From Acidobacteriaceae bacterium (GTDB taxonomy: Bacteria; Acidobacteriota; Terriglobia; Terriglobales; Acidobacteriaceae): DNA of 64,000 nucleotides. The DNA lies in contig PLCS01000007.1 of the NCBI GenBank assembly GCA_003134855.1, positions 567,011 to 631,010 of the forward strand, in the 5' to 3' direction. This document shows, in pieces, positions 18,056 to 27,187 of this stretch (positions within the stretch are counted from its first letter, which is position 1; each line of letters opens with the position of its first letter). A model generated the notes under the pieces. That model was not told where the DNA came from. It did no database searches and saw only the letters and a program-made list of their open reading frames with translations. The translations under genes and the position numbers were made by a program.

Positions 18056-20354
18056 AATAGCTCTGCACATTGTAGCCATACACGCTCCGATACTCAGTTG
18101 CAGACATATCCACCGCTTCAATCACGAGGCCGAGAATATGAATGCGGTTCCGGGCAAGGGTCTGGACAAAGCGGCGCAACGCCTTTCGAGAAGTACGGCC
18201 GGCGCGCAGCACGCCGATGGTTCCATCGCAGTGCGTTCCCACGATAATCGCGTCGGCGACCGGCAAGACGGGCGGGTTGTCGATAAAGACCAGGTCAAAC
18301 CGCTGCCGGGCAGCTTCAATGACCTTTTCGATCTCGCCCGCTCCCAGCAGCTCGGAGGCAAGCGGGGAGTTGCGGCCGGAGGTTAACACGAAGAGATTCG
18401 GCTCGATGGGATGCGGCTTGATGGCCTCGTCAAACGATTTCATGCCGGCCAGGACATCTGCCAGCCCATCTTCGCGCCCTACGCGGAAGAGGGAGTGCAG
18501 CCGGGGGCGGCGAAGATCGGAGTCGATGAGGAGCACGCGCCTGCCGGTGGCGGCAAAGGCAAGCCCCATGTTATAGACGGTAAAAGATTTGCCTTCTCCG
18601 GGAAGAGCGCTGGTAATGGCCAGAACGCGGAGCTTTCGCCCTACGCCGGAGAGAGTCAGTCCGGAGCGCAAGCTGCGGAAGGATTCCGATGTGGCGCTTT
18701 CCGGAGCGATCAGGAAGGGGCTGGATTCGGCTGCCATGGCGCCTTCCCGCATTTTTGGCTCCATGCGGTGAAATGGAACCATGCCCAGGACCGGCAGGTT
18801 GGCCACCGTTTCCACTTGAAAGCTGTCCGCCAAAGTGTCATCCTGGCTTTCCATCAGATAGGCCAGGCTGACGCCCAGGAAAAGGCCGCCCAAAATACCG
18901 AGAACGATAAACAGAACAGGCTGCGGCATATACGGCTGGCCGGGAGGCCGCGCGGGATTGGCGACGGTAACATTCGTCGCGCTGTTGCCGGCATCGATGT
19001 TCGCTTCCTGCAGCTTGGCGTAGAGAAGGTCATACAAGTCGCGGCTGGAGCGGGCCTGCGCCATGAGAACGCCCAACTGCACGACATCATAGTTCATCTT
19101 GCTGGTCACGAGCTTTTGCGCTTCGAAGGCGGCGCGCAGAGCCTGTTCGTTCTGCTGCGCCAGGACAAGATCGTTCTTCGCCCGCTGCTTGATCTTTCCC
19201 ATCTCGTTTTGTATCTGCTCCTGAATCGACTTCACTTGATTGGCGATGTCAGCCAAACGGGGATTTTTGGAGCCATACTTGGTTTCCGCACTGGCATACG
19301 CCACCCGCGCCGTCGCCTCCTGCTGGCGCAGAGCATCCAGGATTTCCAGGCCGCCGCCCTGAGAGAGGACTGTAGAGCCGGAAAGTCCGGGAAGAGAACT
19401 GGAGCCGAGCGAAGAGATCAGATCCGGATTCTCCGTTGCCGTCAAACGGTAGACTGCCTCGCGCCCCATGCGCGCGGCTTCCGCCTGGGTCACCTCGTCA
19501 TTGAGTGTCGTGAGACGCTCTAGTTCCGGTATGGACACAGAACCGCCGCCCCCGCCCCTGCCGCCGGATGAAGATGCAGAGCCGCCGCCTAGTGTCGCCA
19601 GGCCCAGCATCGCGGCGGAAAGATTGTGTGAGCGCTCGAACTCCGCAACGGCCTGCTGGGTTTTGGTTACCTGGCCGGAAAGATCGCCTAGCTGGGCAGA
19701 AAGCCACTGCGAGACTTCCTTGGATGAATTGAAGTTAGAGTTCAGCAGATAAGACCTGTACTCGGCAACCACCTGATTGGCCACCTGCGCGGCCTGCACC
19801 GGATCCCTGCTGGTATAGGTAATAGCAAGGAGGCGTGAACTCCCAACCTCTTCTACCTTGAGATGCGCCTCGAAGTTGCTAATCAGGTCTTCGCGCTGCG
19901 CGGCGGGCAGGTCTTCCGGTTTATTTACCAGGGGCCCCGGCTCCTTGCTGAACCGGTCAGGATTCTCCAGCCGCAGCATTCCCATCTTGCCGAGTACAGC
20001 CAGGGCGATCGAGTCGTCCTTGATGACCGCGGTTTCGGTTTCAACCTTTATTTTCAGCTCATCCGCGTGCCCTCCTCCCATCGATGCCATGCTGGAGAGC
20101 GCGTCGGCCGCGCTGGCAGATTTTTCGTTGAGCTCGATCATGGCGGTAGCGCGGTATCTCGGATGCATCAGAACGCAAACAAGGACCGCTAATAGCCCGC
20201 AAAAGACCGTGCAACCGCCTACAAGATATTTCCGCTTCCATGGAACCAGCGCTAGCTCGCGCAGAGATACCTGGTCTTCGGGATCGAGGAGGCGGCTGCC
20301 TTCAACAAGCCGGCCACTGAGGCTGCCCGATTGCGTTTCATTCTGTTCTCTCAA
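18036..20354 (-). CDS. Polysaccharide co-polymerase / BY-type tyrosine autokinase (Wzc-like)
   Basis: A 772-residue Wzz-kinase fusion. Two membrane helices (about 42-63 and 480-502) flank a periplasmic coiled coil; the proline-rich motif NPARPPGQPYMPQP precedes the second helix. The cytoplasmic kinase has Walker A SALPGEGKS (582-590), Walker A' LLIDSDLRRP (608-617) and Walker B LVFIDNPP (688-695), and ends with a tyrosine cluster (Y755, Y759, Y761, Y766, Y767) for autophosphorylation. It controls chain length and export with Wza and Wzy. A glycine/serine-rich tract (about 257-274) in the periplasmic part is unusual. The start is TTG after GAGGA, 7 nt away. It is the first gene of the EPS operon. 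Confidence 0.92.
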   Translation of the reverse strand: MREQNETQSGSLSGRLVEGSRLLDPEDQVSLRELALVPWKRKYLVGGCTVFCGLLAVLVCVLMHPRYRATAMIELNEKSASAADALSSMASMGGGHADELKIKVETETAVIKDDSIALAVLGKMGMLRLENPDRFSKEPGPLVNKPEDLPAAQREDLISNFEAHLKVEEVGSSRLLAITYTSRDPVQAAQVANQVVAEYRSYLLNSNFNSSKEVSQWLSAQLGDLSGQVTKTQQAVAEFERSHNLSAAMLGLATLGGGSASSSGGRGGGGGSVSIPELERLTTLNDEVTQAEAARMGREAVYRLTATENPDLISSLGSSSLPGLSGSTVLSQGGGLEILDALRQQEATARVAYASAETKYGSKNPRLADIANQVKSIQEQIQNEMGKIKQRAKNDLVLAQQNEQALRAAFEAQKLVTSKMNYDVVQLGVLMAQARSSRDLYDLLYAKLQEANIDAGNSATNVTVANPARPPGQPYMPQPVLFIVLGILGGLFLGVSLAYLMESQDDTLADSFQVETVANLPVLGMVPFHRMEPKMREGAMAAESSPFLIAPESATSESFRSLRSGLTLSGVGRKLRVLAITSALPGEGKSFTVYNMGLAFAATGRRVLLIDSDLRRPRLHSLFRVGREDGLADVLAGMKSFDEAIKPHPIEPNLFVLTSGRNSPLASELLGAGEIEKVIEAARQRFDLVFIDNPPVLPVADAIIVGTHCDGTIGVLRAGRTSRKALRRFVQTLARNRIHILGLVIEAVDMSATEYRSVYGYNVQSYYGEKTT

Positions 20355-21021
20355 GTGGGTTCCTCTTCCCCGGTCTTCTCTTCGGAGGGCGCATCCTGGA
20401 GTAGGGCATAATGCTTCTGATGAGGGTTCAGCGAATCCGGCACAACTACAGGGGATCTATCAATAGTTACCACATCGCTCATCATTTGAGCATAGCTTCG
20501 CTATCCTCACTTGGCAGGAGGAGTTTCCCACAGACCGCTCACGCCAGAATACGGCTCGTGACAACCGCACCGTCCGCAGGATGAGAGAATCAGCCTTCGT
20601 CCCGCACCTCGCGATATGCCTCATCGGCAGATCCAAGTAACTGTGCTTAAGACTAGCAACGGTTGGTGTATCAGTCAACATGCGAAAGGGTTGTAATGGC
20701 GCTTCCGCACGGGGCGGGAGGCGGGCTGTCCGTGGCTTATGCAGTTACTTCCACGTTTGAGCATTTGCTGTTTTTTGATAAGGTTACAGCAATCGATCAC
20801 TCGTTGTATGCGAAGCGTCCGGTTGCGCAGGACCAGATTGGGATGGCAACTCTTCCCACGGGCCAGGAGCAGAGTCGCAGATGCGGTGTTGGCTCTCGCC
20901 CGGATCTTCAAAGCTCCGTATGAATTTGTACTCTGCTCTAACGACCGGCGGGAAGAATGTCTCGCCAATTGCATGCTGCCCCAAAAATGTCCGTGATAAA
21001 CTGTCCGCACCAGGAGGGCGG
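20355..21021. other. Gene-free region between the EPS operon and the VOC gene
   Basis: No convincing gene. It must hold the EPS promoter (minus strand) and the VOC promoter (plus strand). Short hairpins lie at 20474-20504 (GCTCA...TGAGC and ATAGC...GCTAT), in what would be the EPS leader. I could not identify a good -35/-10 pair. The overlapping ORFs at 20663-20923 and 20675-21028 have no family features. Confidence 0.6.
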
Positions 21022-21339
21022 ATGGCAAATTCCTTTGGCACGGACATTCTCATACAAGCACCAGAGCCCAAGACAGCGGCTGCATTCTACGTCGAGCATC
21101 TTGGTTTCAGAATCACCGGCGAAGATCCGGGGATGATCAGCCTGCATGGCGCGCACATTAACCTCTTCATCGAGCGGGGCCCGGCGCTGGGGCCGGTGCT
21201 GGAAGTCACCGTGGAGAACGTGCAGGAAGTCGCGCGGCGGCTGGTGGAAAACGGCTGCCGGGTCGTTAAGGACGAGCCGGAATTTCCCCGATGTTACGTC
21301 CGGGATCCCTACGGCCTGATCTATAACCTGATCACCTGA
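21022..21339 (+). CDS. VOC (glyoxalase/bleomycin-resistance) superfamily protein
   Basis: A 105-residue single VOC module from the ATG at 21022, which follows AGGAGGG; the longer track frame from 20881 has no homologous-looking extension. The pattern ILIQAPEPKTAAAFYVEHLGF, an internal LHGAHINLFIE, and the closing DPYGLIYNLI are typical of the two beta-alpha-beta-beta-beta units. VOC proteins bind metals and act on small electrophiles or sequester antibiotics; the substrate here is unknown. It lies 39 bp upstream of msrA and may be co-transcribed. Confidence 0.85.
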   Translation: MANSFGTDILIQAPEPKTAAAFYVEHLGFRITGEDPGMISLHGAHINLFIERGPALGPVLEVTVENVQEVARRLVENGCRVVKDEPEFPRCYVRDPYGLIYNLIT

Positions 21340-21378
21340 ATTTGTTACCAAATCGACCTGAGGCGCATCTCTACTACC

Positions 21379-21858
21379 ATGAGCATAGAAAAGGCAACCT
21401 TTGGAGCGGGATGTTTTTGGGGCGTCGAGGCGGCCTTCGCGGCCATCCCCGGCGTGACGGCGTCGGCTGTGGGCTATGAAGGCGGCTCGCTGGAGCGGCC
21501 CAGCTATCAGGACGTTTGCACCGACCAGACCGGCCACGCCGAGGTGGTCGAGGTGGAGTTCGACCCGGAGCGGGTCAGCTTCGAGCAGCTTCTGGAGGCA
21601 TTCTTCGCCCTCCACGACCCCACCACTCTCAACCGCCAGGGTCCGGACTGGGGCACGCAGTACAGATCTGCCATCTTCTTCCACTCGCCCCGCCAGGAGG
21701 CGCAGGCCCGCGCCAGGATCGAGCAGCTCACGACCGAAGGCCGCTTCCAGCCGAAGCGCATTGTCACGAAGGTTGAGCCGGCGCAGAGCTTCTGGCGCGC
21801 CGAGGAGTACCACCAGAAGTACCTCGCCAAACGCGGCCAGGCAAGCTGCCACATTTAA
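21379..21858 (+). CDS. msrA: Peptide methionine-S-sulfoxide reductase
   Basis: Reduces methionine-S-sulfoxide in oxidised proteins. It has 159 residues with the active-site GCFWG (Cys12), the GYEGG strand, and the C-terminal EEYHQKYL block. The C-terminal Cys near the end (QASCHI) could be the resolving cysteine. It is a stand-alone MsrA, without an MsrB domain. No strong ribosome site is seen before the ATG. Confidence 0.95.
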   Translation: MSIEKATFGAGCFWGVEAAFAAIPGVTASAVGYEGGSLERPSYQDVCTDQTGHAEVVEVEFDPERVSFEQLLEAFFALHDPTTLNRQGPDWGTQYRSAIFFHSPRQEAQARARIEQLTTEGRFQPKRIVTKVEPAQSFWRAEEYHQKYLAKRGQASCHI

Positions 21859-21920
21859 TCAGGGATCAGATTCATTGGGAGCAGCCTGATTCGCTGCTGC
21901 AAGTTACGCAGCAATGAGCC

Positions 21921-21969
21921 CGCGAACTTGCGAACTTGCTATCACCGCGAAGCGGTGGCTAACTTGCTG
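21921..21969. repeat. Dispersed repeat C, copy 1
   Basis: About 49 bp (CGCGAACTTGCGAACTTGC..., containing the palindrome ACCGCGAAGCGGT) recurring almost unchanged at 51288-51335. Intergenic, downstream of msrA. Confidence 0.75.
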
Positions 21970-22035
21970 ATTTTGTCTACAAACCGCCTCATCCAACCAT
22001 GATGTTCATAGGGAGGCTTGCGGAGCCCCTTCGGC

Positions 22036-22749
22036 TCATTTCAGATTGAAGCTGAAATCTCCGTTGGGCTGGCGGTTTTCCAGAAATGCGGTGCTGTGCT
22101 CAATGTCGACGCGCAAAAGGGTATCCCCGGTCGCTAGATGCACACTCATCTGTCCTAACTTTTCCGCCACCGCGCCGGCCTGCTCCGCGGTGATTTTGCT
22201 CGATGCTTTGTCAAAATTGAATTTTTTAATCAGGCCGAGGATGGCGGCAACATCTTCCATCGGCTTATCTTCCATCGCCTGCAGGTTGGATTGAGCCTGA
22301 TAGATATTGGTGTACCGCCCGGCTTCCTCGTAAGGCATATACGCCAGCGCGCCGGTCGATTGCGCCGTTCTCCACGCCGTATCGTCCAGAGTGACACCGC
22401 CAGAGTTGACCGCAAGGCTGGCGTGCTGAGCCGCCGGATCGTTCGGATGTTCCTGGATGCGCTTCATCGCGGCCAGATCGGCGTCAATCTGATCCTGCCA
22501 GGCTTTCAGCCCCGGCTGAATCCCCCGCAGACCCTTCAGGTTGCTGGCAATCTCCGCCCTGAGCGCCACCCGCGCCTGCTCGGCCAGATGCAGGTGGTGG
22601 CGCCACTCGACGAAATTCTCGATCTGCACAGCGATCAGCAGGCCGACTGTAATCGTGAAGAGATGAATCAGGAACTCGGAGAATCCACGGATGGACTTAT
22701 GCGGCAGATGAATATCGAGCATGGGCGGGCACACCTCAAGTGAAATCAT
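22036..22749 (-). CDS. Hypothetical membrane-anchored protein (DUF6090-like)
   Basis: A 237-residue protein (start at 22749 or at the ATG 22722 just before LDIHLPHKS). One N-terminal transmembrane helix (LIHLFTITVGLLIAVQIENF) ends in the WRHH segment, followed by a long, mostly helical and charged soluble part. The arrangement of an anchor ending in N-F/W-x-E-W resembles the DUF6090-type proteins, but I assign this only tentatively. No catalytic motif is visible. It may face the periplasm. A single gene, with the next minus-strand gene 62 bp upstream. Confidence 0.6.
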   Translation of the reverse strand: MISLEVCPPMLDIHLPHKSIRGFSEFLIHLFTITVGLLIAVQIENFVEWRHHLHLAEQARVALRAEIASNLKGLRGIQPGLKAWQDQIDADLAAMKRIQEHPNDPAAQHASLAVNSGGVTLDDTAWRTAQSTGALAYMPYEEAGRYTNIYQAQSNLQAMEDKPMEDVAAILGLIKKFNFDKASSKITAEQAGAVAEKLGQMSVHLATGDTLLRVDIEHSTAFLENRQPNGDFSFNLK

Positions 22750-22811
22750 CCGCGTTCCCGTCCAATTCGTGAGAAAGAGCGGACAAACACCTTATATTAC
22801 GAACCCCCAGC

Positions 22812-23660
22812 TTATTCGTCAGCCGGCGGCGGTTCTTCCTCCGGCGCGGACGCAGCCAACTCCGGCGCCGCCTTGGCCGCTCCCGGCTCGTCGAGCCACA
22901 GCCAGACGATCCACCACAGCAGCGCGCACAGGTAGACCAACTTGTTGGCGTTCACCAGACTAGCAAGCAGGCCGATGATGTGGTCATACTCCTGCTGGGA
23001 ATGGGGATGCGCCGTCTTGACGATGGACTGTACCGTTCCCTGCAACGCCAGCAAGGCAATGGCTACGGTCGAGAGTCCGATGGCAATCATCTGTGTGTGG
23101 CTGCGCCAGCCGGCCTTGAAGCGTCGGCCAAAGAGCACCACCAGCAGCCCCAGCCCCACCGTCAGCAGCGCCACCAGCAGATCGCCCTTCTGCGCCAGCA
23201 GTTGCATCAGCCGCAGCTTGCCGAGCAATGAGTCCAGAACAATATCCTTGCGCGCCGGCCAAGGCCCCCACACGGTCAGCAAGCCGCCGGCCACCACCAG
23301 CAACCCTACGGCATTCACGACCCACAAGGAGCGCTGAAGTCCGGCAAAGGCTCGACGCGCCAACTCCACCAAGACCAGCAGACCCATTATCACAGCCAGG
23401 TCGGCCAGCGTGAGAAGCATCTCCTGTAACGGGAGCGTAGCCATGCGGCCCGCCAGCAGAACCTCGGCCATCAGCCGCAGGGCTGCGAGCGCGATGCCGG
23501 CGGTGAACCAGGGATAGCGCCGCGCGTGGTCGCGGCCCATCAGAACCACCAGCAAAACCAGTTGCGCGGCAAAGGTCAGCGTCCAGAGAACCCGTTCGAC
23601 GATTTGCCCCGGGGGTGCCGAATGGAGGGGAGAAGCAAAAAAGCTGAGAAGCATTTGCAC
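22812..23660 (-). CDS. Hypothetical polytopic membrane protein
   Basis: A 282-residue protein with about seven hydrophobic helices. Short charged loops (GRDHARRY, LLGKLRLMQ) and an acidic, proline-rich C-terminal tail (APEEEPPPADE). There is no recognised family motif. The layout is like 7TM sensor or sigma-regulator membrane proteins, but no signalling domain is attached. Function unknown. Confidence 0.65.
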   Translation of the reverse strand: MQMLLSFFASPLHSAPPGQIVERVLWTLTFAAQLVLLVVLMGRDHARRYPWFTAGIALAALRLMAEVLLAGRMATLPLQEMLLTLADLAVIMGLLVLVELARRAFAGLQRSLWVVNAVGLLVVAGGLLTVWGPWPARKDIVLDSLLGKLRLMQLLAQKGDLLVALLTVGLGLLVVLFGRRFKAGWRSHTQMIAIGLSTVAIALLALQGTVQSIVKTAHPHSQQEYDHIIGLLASLVNANKLVYLCALLWWIVWLWLDEPGAAKAAPELAASAPEEEPPPADE

Positions 23661-23718
23661 CTTGTCCAGGCCGCGCGTGAGTAGCTATGCGGCCCCATTC
23701 CATTTTAACCGCCCGCGT

Positions 23719-24243
23719 CTACTTCTGGGCGCGGGTGGTCCAGGTGGCCAGGTAGATCGACAAACTCGGTTTGTCGGCCACGATGGCTTGGTAAAACGCG
23801 ACCCGCGCATCCTGGAAGGCTGCCACCAGCGCCGCGGGATCGGCAGAATTGGCCGCATCCAGCGTCATTGGGCCCCAGTCGCTGTCATCCACGAGTTGCG
23901 CCGCGCCCGAACCGGCCAGTGTATTCAGGGCCTGCTGCAGGCAGCGCACCGACGCCGCGCTGCCGGCATTGACGGCAAAGTCAAAGACCCGCTTGCACAG
24001 GTCATCGGAAACCAATTGCGCGTACCACATATTCCAGAAGTGGTTCTCGTAAAACTGCTGGACGAGCGGCTTGCGCTGGTCCTGGGGAAGCTCCACGATG
24101 GCCGCGAACTCATCCGGCCACGCCGCGCTGTTGATGCCGCTGATGGCAAAGGCTCCGGGGGGCGCGTCGGGAACCTGCGCGCAGGCGCGCGCGGCATCCT
24201 CGTTGTCCATCATCCAGTTGTAGGCGAGATTCCAGTTAGCCAT
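23719..24243 (-). CDS. GH108-type muramidase / lysozyme-like protein
   Basis: A 174-residue protein following the GH108 plan: MANWNLAYNWMMDNED with the catalytic-type Glu (Glu15), a middle block FYENHFWNMWYAQL, the FDFAVNAGS...QQALN segment, and the C-terminal peptidoglycan-binding-like half (DWGPMTLDAANS, FYQAIV). GH108 enzymes cleave the glycan of peptidoglycan and are common as phage endolysins or secretion activators. The usual NEGGY after the Glu is altered to NEDAA, so activity may be changed. There is no signal peptide, consistent with holin-dependent release or cytoplasmic storage. No other phage gene is adjacent. Confidence 0.65.
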   Translation of the reverse strand: MANWNLAYNWMMDNEDAARACAQVPDAPPGAFAISGINSAAWPDEFAAIVELPQDQRKPLVQQFYENHFWNMWYAQLVSDDLCKRVFDFAVNAGSAASVRCLQQALNTLAGSGAAQLVDDSDWGPMTLDAANSADPAALVAAFQDARVAFYQAIVADKPSLSIYLATWTTRAQK

Positions 24244-24632
24244 AGTTCCTCATTTCGCGGAAGATCAAGAGTATAAAAGCGGAAGGCCGGCAGTATCGAT
24301 AAAAAAGCGGACTCGCCGCGGAGATTCGAACTCCAAACTGAGCACGAAGCAGGAAGCAAAATGCTTGGAATCAACAACCTGCCAGGATGATGAAACAACT
24401 TGCGCCACGCCGCAAACATGGACTTGGAGCGGCGTTGCGCAGAGCCACTCAATCTGTCGCCACAATACCACCAAACAGGAAGAAGGCACAAATGAAGCGC
24501 AGGATTTGCCTTGGTCCGGCGCATAGCTATGAACCCCAGAATACATCCGTCCCGGTTTTGCTATAGTCTGAACCAGTTGCCGCCAATCGCCAGGGCGCAA
24601 AATCCTCATAGGACATAACTGACAGGAGAAGC
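24244..24632. other. Gene-free region
   Basis: 389 bp between divergent genes. No coding potential recognised. It contains a T-arm-like inverted repeat (GGAG-TTCGAAT-CTCC on the minus strand, near 24320-24335), which is not part of a tRNA. Promoters of the muramidase and acetyltransferase genes must lie here; none stands out. Confidence 0.5.
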
Positions 24633-25616
24633 ATGGCATCGGGCGCTCACCTTGAGATCCTCGACCTGCGGCACTTTGCGGCGCCGGTGCTGCGCCCCGT
24701 GCTGGAGGCGGAGAGCGAGCTGTGGAAGCAGCGCCTGCACTGGGACTACAACGTCTCGGCCCGGCTGCTGATGCAGTACCTCGACAGCCATACGCTGCCC
24801 GGCTACGCGGCCCTGGAGGCAGGCCAGGTTACCGGCTTTGTCTTCTGCATTTACGAGGAGACCAAGGCGGTCATCGGCGACGTCTTCGCGCTGCCCGGCC
24901 TGCGCGCCGATGGCGGATCGGCGTACGAAGTCGAGGAGACGCTGCTGCGCCACCTTCTTGAGCTGCTGATGAACTCTCCGCAGGTGGATCGCATCGAATC
25001 GCAACTGCTACTGCACCCCTCCGGCTCGCACACCGGCGTCTTCCTCGATGCGGACTTCCAGAGCTACCGGCGGCTGTTGATGAGGCGCTCTCTCGATGGC
25101 TACTTCGCCGCGCCCCGCGTGCATCTTCCTGTCCGGCTGGAGCTGCGTCCCTGGCGCGACGATGACCTCTCCGCCGCCGCGCAGTTGATCGCAGCGGTAT
25201 ACCGCGGCCATCCAGACAGTGTGGTCAACGACCAGTACCGCTCGGTGCACGGCTCGCTGCGCTTTCTCAATAACATCGTCCGCTTCTCCGGCTGTGGCGT
25301 CTTCAGCGCTCCTGTCTCGCATGTGGTGATCGATCGCATCAGCCGGGAGATGGTGGCGCTGGTGCTGGGCTCCCGCGTCAGCCCCGAGAGCGGCCACATC
25401 ACCCAGCTCTGCGTCCATCCCGAGTATCGCCGCCGCGGCCTGGCCCGCAACCTGATCAACCTGGCCGCCTCCTGCTTCCTGCGACAGGGTGTGAGCGAAA
25501 TCTCGCTCACCGTCACTGAAGCCAACACCGATGCCATCGACCTCTATCGCGCCGAAGGCTATGGCTGCGCGCACAGCTTCGACGCCACCGTCTGGCTGCG
25601 GAATCGAACGGCTTGA
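24633..25616 (+). CDS. GNAT-family N-acetyltransferase, two-domain
   Basis: A 327-residue protein with two GNAT-like halves. The C-terminal half is canonical: ITQLCVHPEYRRRGLARNLI contains the acetyl-CoA pyrophosphate loop (RRRGLA), followed by the SLTVTEANTDAIDLYRAEGY strand-helix. The N-terminal half (about 1-160) keeps the fold pattern but not the loop, as in other tandem GNAT proteins where one lobe is a scaffold. Substrate unknown. The start is supported by AGGAG a few nt upstream. Confidence 0.82.
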   Translation: MASGAHLEILDLRHFAAPVLRPVLEAESELWKQRLHWDYNVSARLLMQYLDSHTLPGYAALEAGQVTGFVFCIYEETKAVIGDVFALPGLRADGGSAYEVEETLLRHLLELLMNSPQVDRIESQLLLHPSGSHTGVFLDADFQSYRRLLMRRSLDGYFAAPRVHLPVRLELRPWRDDDLSAAAQLIAAVYRGHPDSVVNDQYRSVHGSLRFLNNIVRFSGCGVFSAPVSHVVIDRISREMVALVLGSRVSPESGHITQLCVHPEYRRRGLARNLINLAASCFLRQGVSEISLTVTEANTDAIDLYRAEGYGCAHSFDATVWLRNRTA

Positions 25617-25660
25617 GGTGAATGGAAAAAAGGTAGTTCCACGCCTCGATTTGCGCACAA

Positions 25661-26557
25661 TCAGGAAGCCTCTGCCGTGCTTCCACAATCGAGAAACCGC
25701 TTCACCATCGCCAGGTACTCGTCGAAGCGCAAGAACATCGTCGCATGGCCGCCGTTGTGGAAGGTGTGAACCTCGGCGCTGGGGTAGGTTTCGCGCAGAG
25801 CCTGGCGGCGGCGCGGGCCGATCACGTCCGTGTCCGATTCCGCGATGAGAACCTTGCCCTGCCAATCCGCAAGATCGTTGGGCGTGAAGTGATAGCGCCG
25901 ATGGTATGCAAGCTGGATGCGGAAGTTGGCCAGCATATCCGCTTTAGTGATCCGGGTGGAAAGCATCTCGTCGAGATAGGCTTTCCAGAAGTCGCGGTCC
26001 TTGCCGGCCGGGTCGATGGCCTTAAGCAAGGGACCGCGCAAGAGCCCGGCTGTGGCAGACCACGGCAGCGCCCGTGCGATCCAATTGAAGAGGCGCACGG
26101 ACGGCGCAAGATAGCGCAAAGGAACGCCGCAATTCGAGAGCAGCAGATGGCTGATCCGCTCTGGGTACTTGCGTACGAAGACCTGGGCAAGCGCTCCCCC
26201 GAAGGACGCGCCGAGGATCGCGGCTTGATCGATCTCTTCCGCATCGAGAATCGCGGCCAGGCCGCTGGCCAGCTCCTCCATCGAATCGACGCGCGGGTAG
26301 GCCGGATAAACGATGCGGCAGCAGCCGCGCATCGCCAGCGCAAACTCGAAGCCCAGATCGTTGACCAGCTCGCCGCCGGGAAGAGCCAATAGCGCCCGGG
26401 AGCCGGTGCCGATCACGCGATAGCGCCACTTATGCGCACCGTCCCTGACAACCTTATCCGGAAAGCGGCGGCGAAAATCTGCCAGCGCGGCGGCTTTGGG
26501 AGACACAACATTCCCATAGAACCGCGCGAAATTCTCCTCTGAATCCGGTGAGTTCAT
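25661..26557 (-). CDS. Alpha/beta-hydrolase
   Basis: A 298-residue hydrolase fold. The nucleophile elbow is GASFGG, the acid probably lies in AESDTDVI, and the histidine in NGGHATMF near the C-terminus, so the triad is complete. The oxyanion region ALPGGELVN replaces the usual HG. The ribosome site AAGGAG is 6 nt from the ATG. Family members are esterases, lactonases or epoxide/haloalkane hydrolases; the substrate cannot be told. The next gene upstream is the 60-aa protein. Confidence 0.85.
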   Translation of the reverse strand: MNSPDSEENFARFYGNVVSPKAAALADFRRRFPDKVVRDGAHKWRYRVIGTGSRALLALPGGELVNDLGFEFALAMRGCCRIVYPAYPRVDSMEELASGLAAILDAEEIDQAAILGASFGGALAQVFVRKYPERISHLLLSNCGVPLRYLAPSVRLFNWIARALPWSATAGLLRGPLLKAIDPAGKDRDFWKAYLDEMLSTRITKADMLANFRIQLAYHRRYHFTPNDLADWQGKVLIAESDTDVIGPRRRQALRETYPSAEVHTFHNGGHATMFLRFDEYLAMVKRFLDCGSTAEAS

Positions 26558-26584
26558 TGAAACTCCTTCACAGAATGCCGAGAG

Positions 26585-26767
26585 CTAAGCTGAAGTGGAT
26601 GTGCGGCGGGATTTCGCCGGTGCAAACAAATCGGGCCGGGCAGCGGCAACGCTCTTGGGCGCTTCCCGGCAGGCGCAATGCAACTGATGCTCCCGGTGCC
26701 ACTGGATGCGCTGTTCCAGCGTCGCCTTGGATGGCATCTTGTTCTCCGCGTGCCACTGCTTGTTCAT
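26585..26767 (-). CDS. Small conserved-looking hypothetical protein (60 aa)
   Basis: MNKQWHAENKMPSKATLEQRIQWHREHQ begins a small protein with a clear GGAGG 6 nt upstream. The sequence is rich in His, Lys and Glu with a CAC pair, and the first 35 residues resemble a recurrent short hypothetical protein (xxxWHxxNKMPxxAT) of bacterial genomes; the last 15 residues are low-complexity. The role is unknown; the two cysteines and histidines could bind metal, which is only an inference. It is 26 bp from the next minus-strand gene, likely co-transcribed. Confidence 0.6.
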   Translation of the reverse strand: MNKQWHAENKMPSKATLEQRIQWHREHQLHCACREAPKSVAAARPDLFAPAKSRRTSTSA

Positions 26768-26793
26768 GGTGATCCTCCGTGCCGACTCCTTCT

Positions 26794-27177
26794 CTATCTT
26801 GATACTCCTTTGACGGACGCAGGGTCAACGCATCGCCTCTCGATGCCGTCCGCAATCAGCAATGCGAGAGTCCAAGGCACCACGGCCAGGACCGCGAAGG
26901 AAAGCCAATCCAGCCGCCGTTGCGTGTGCCATAGCATCCACGCATGATGGCCATGACTGTATAGAACTTGGAGTGTGAGCGCGGCAAATGCCGCCACGAA
27001 CCAGCGCGGTCGCCGGAGAAGATACCAGGCGCAGAGGAGATCGATTGCACAGAAGACAGCATGGCGCCAGTGCGATGCCCCAGCGCTGAACGCAGGATCC
27101 AGGAACGGGACAGCATGGTAGATCGCCGCGCCGGCAAACAAAACTGCGAGGATGCGAAAGAGGGTTTTGCGGGACAC
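26794..27177 (-). CDS. Small membrane protein
   Basis: A 127-residue protein with about four hydrophobic helices and a His-containing loop (SHGHHAWMLWHTQRR). The start is GTG. It is 10 bp downstream of the 56-aa gene, in a likely operon of four small membrane or cytoplasmic proteins (27801 to 26585). No family is recognised. Confidence 0.6.
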   Translation of the reverse strand: MSRKTLFRILAVLFAGAAIYHAVPFLDPAFSAGASHWRHAVFCAIDLLCAWYLLRRPRWFVAAFAALTLQVLYSHGHHAWMLWHTQRRLDWLSFAVLAVVPWTLALLIADGIERRCVDPASVKGVSR

Positions 27178-27187
27178 GTTGCTCCAG

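Noticed and set aside
20663-20923. 86-aa plus-strand ORF in the EPS upstream gap
   Set aside because: No ribosome site, no family pattern; overlapped by equal antisense ORFs.
24301-24336. T-arm-like GGAG-TTCGAAT-CTCC near a poly-A stretch
   Set aside because: No acceptor stem, D-arm or anticodon arm can be found around it, so it is not a tRNA or tRNA-derived attachment site that I can support.
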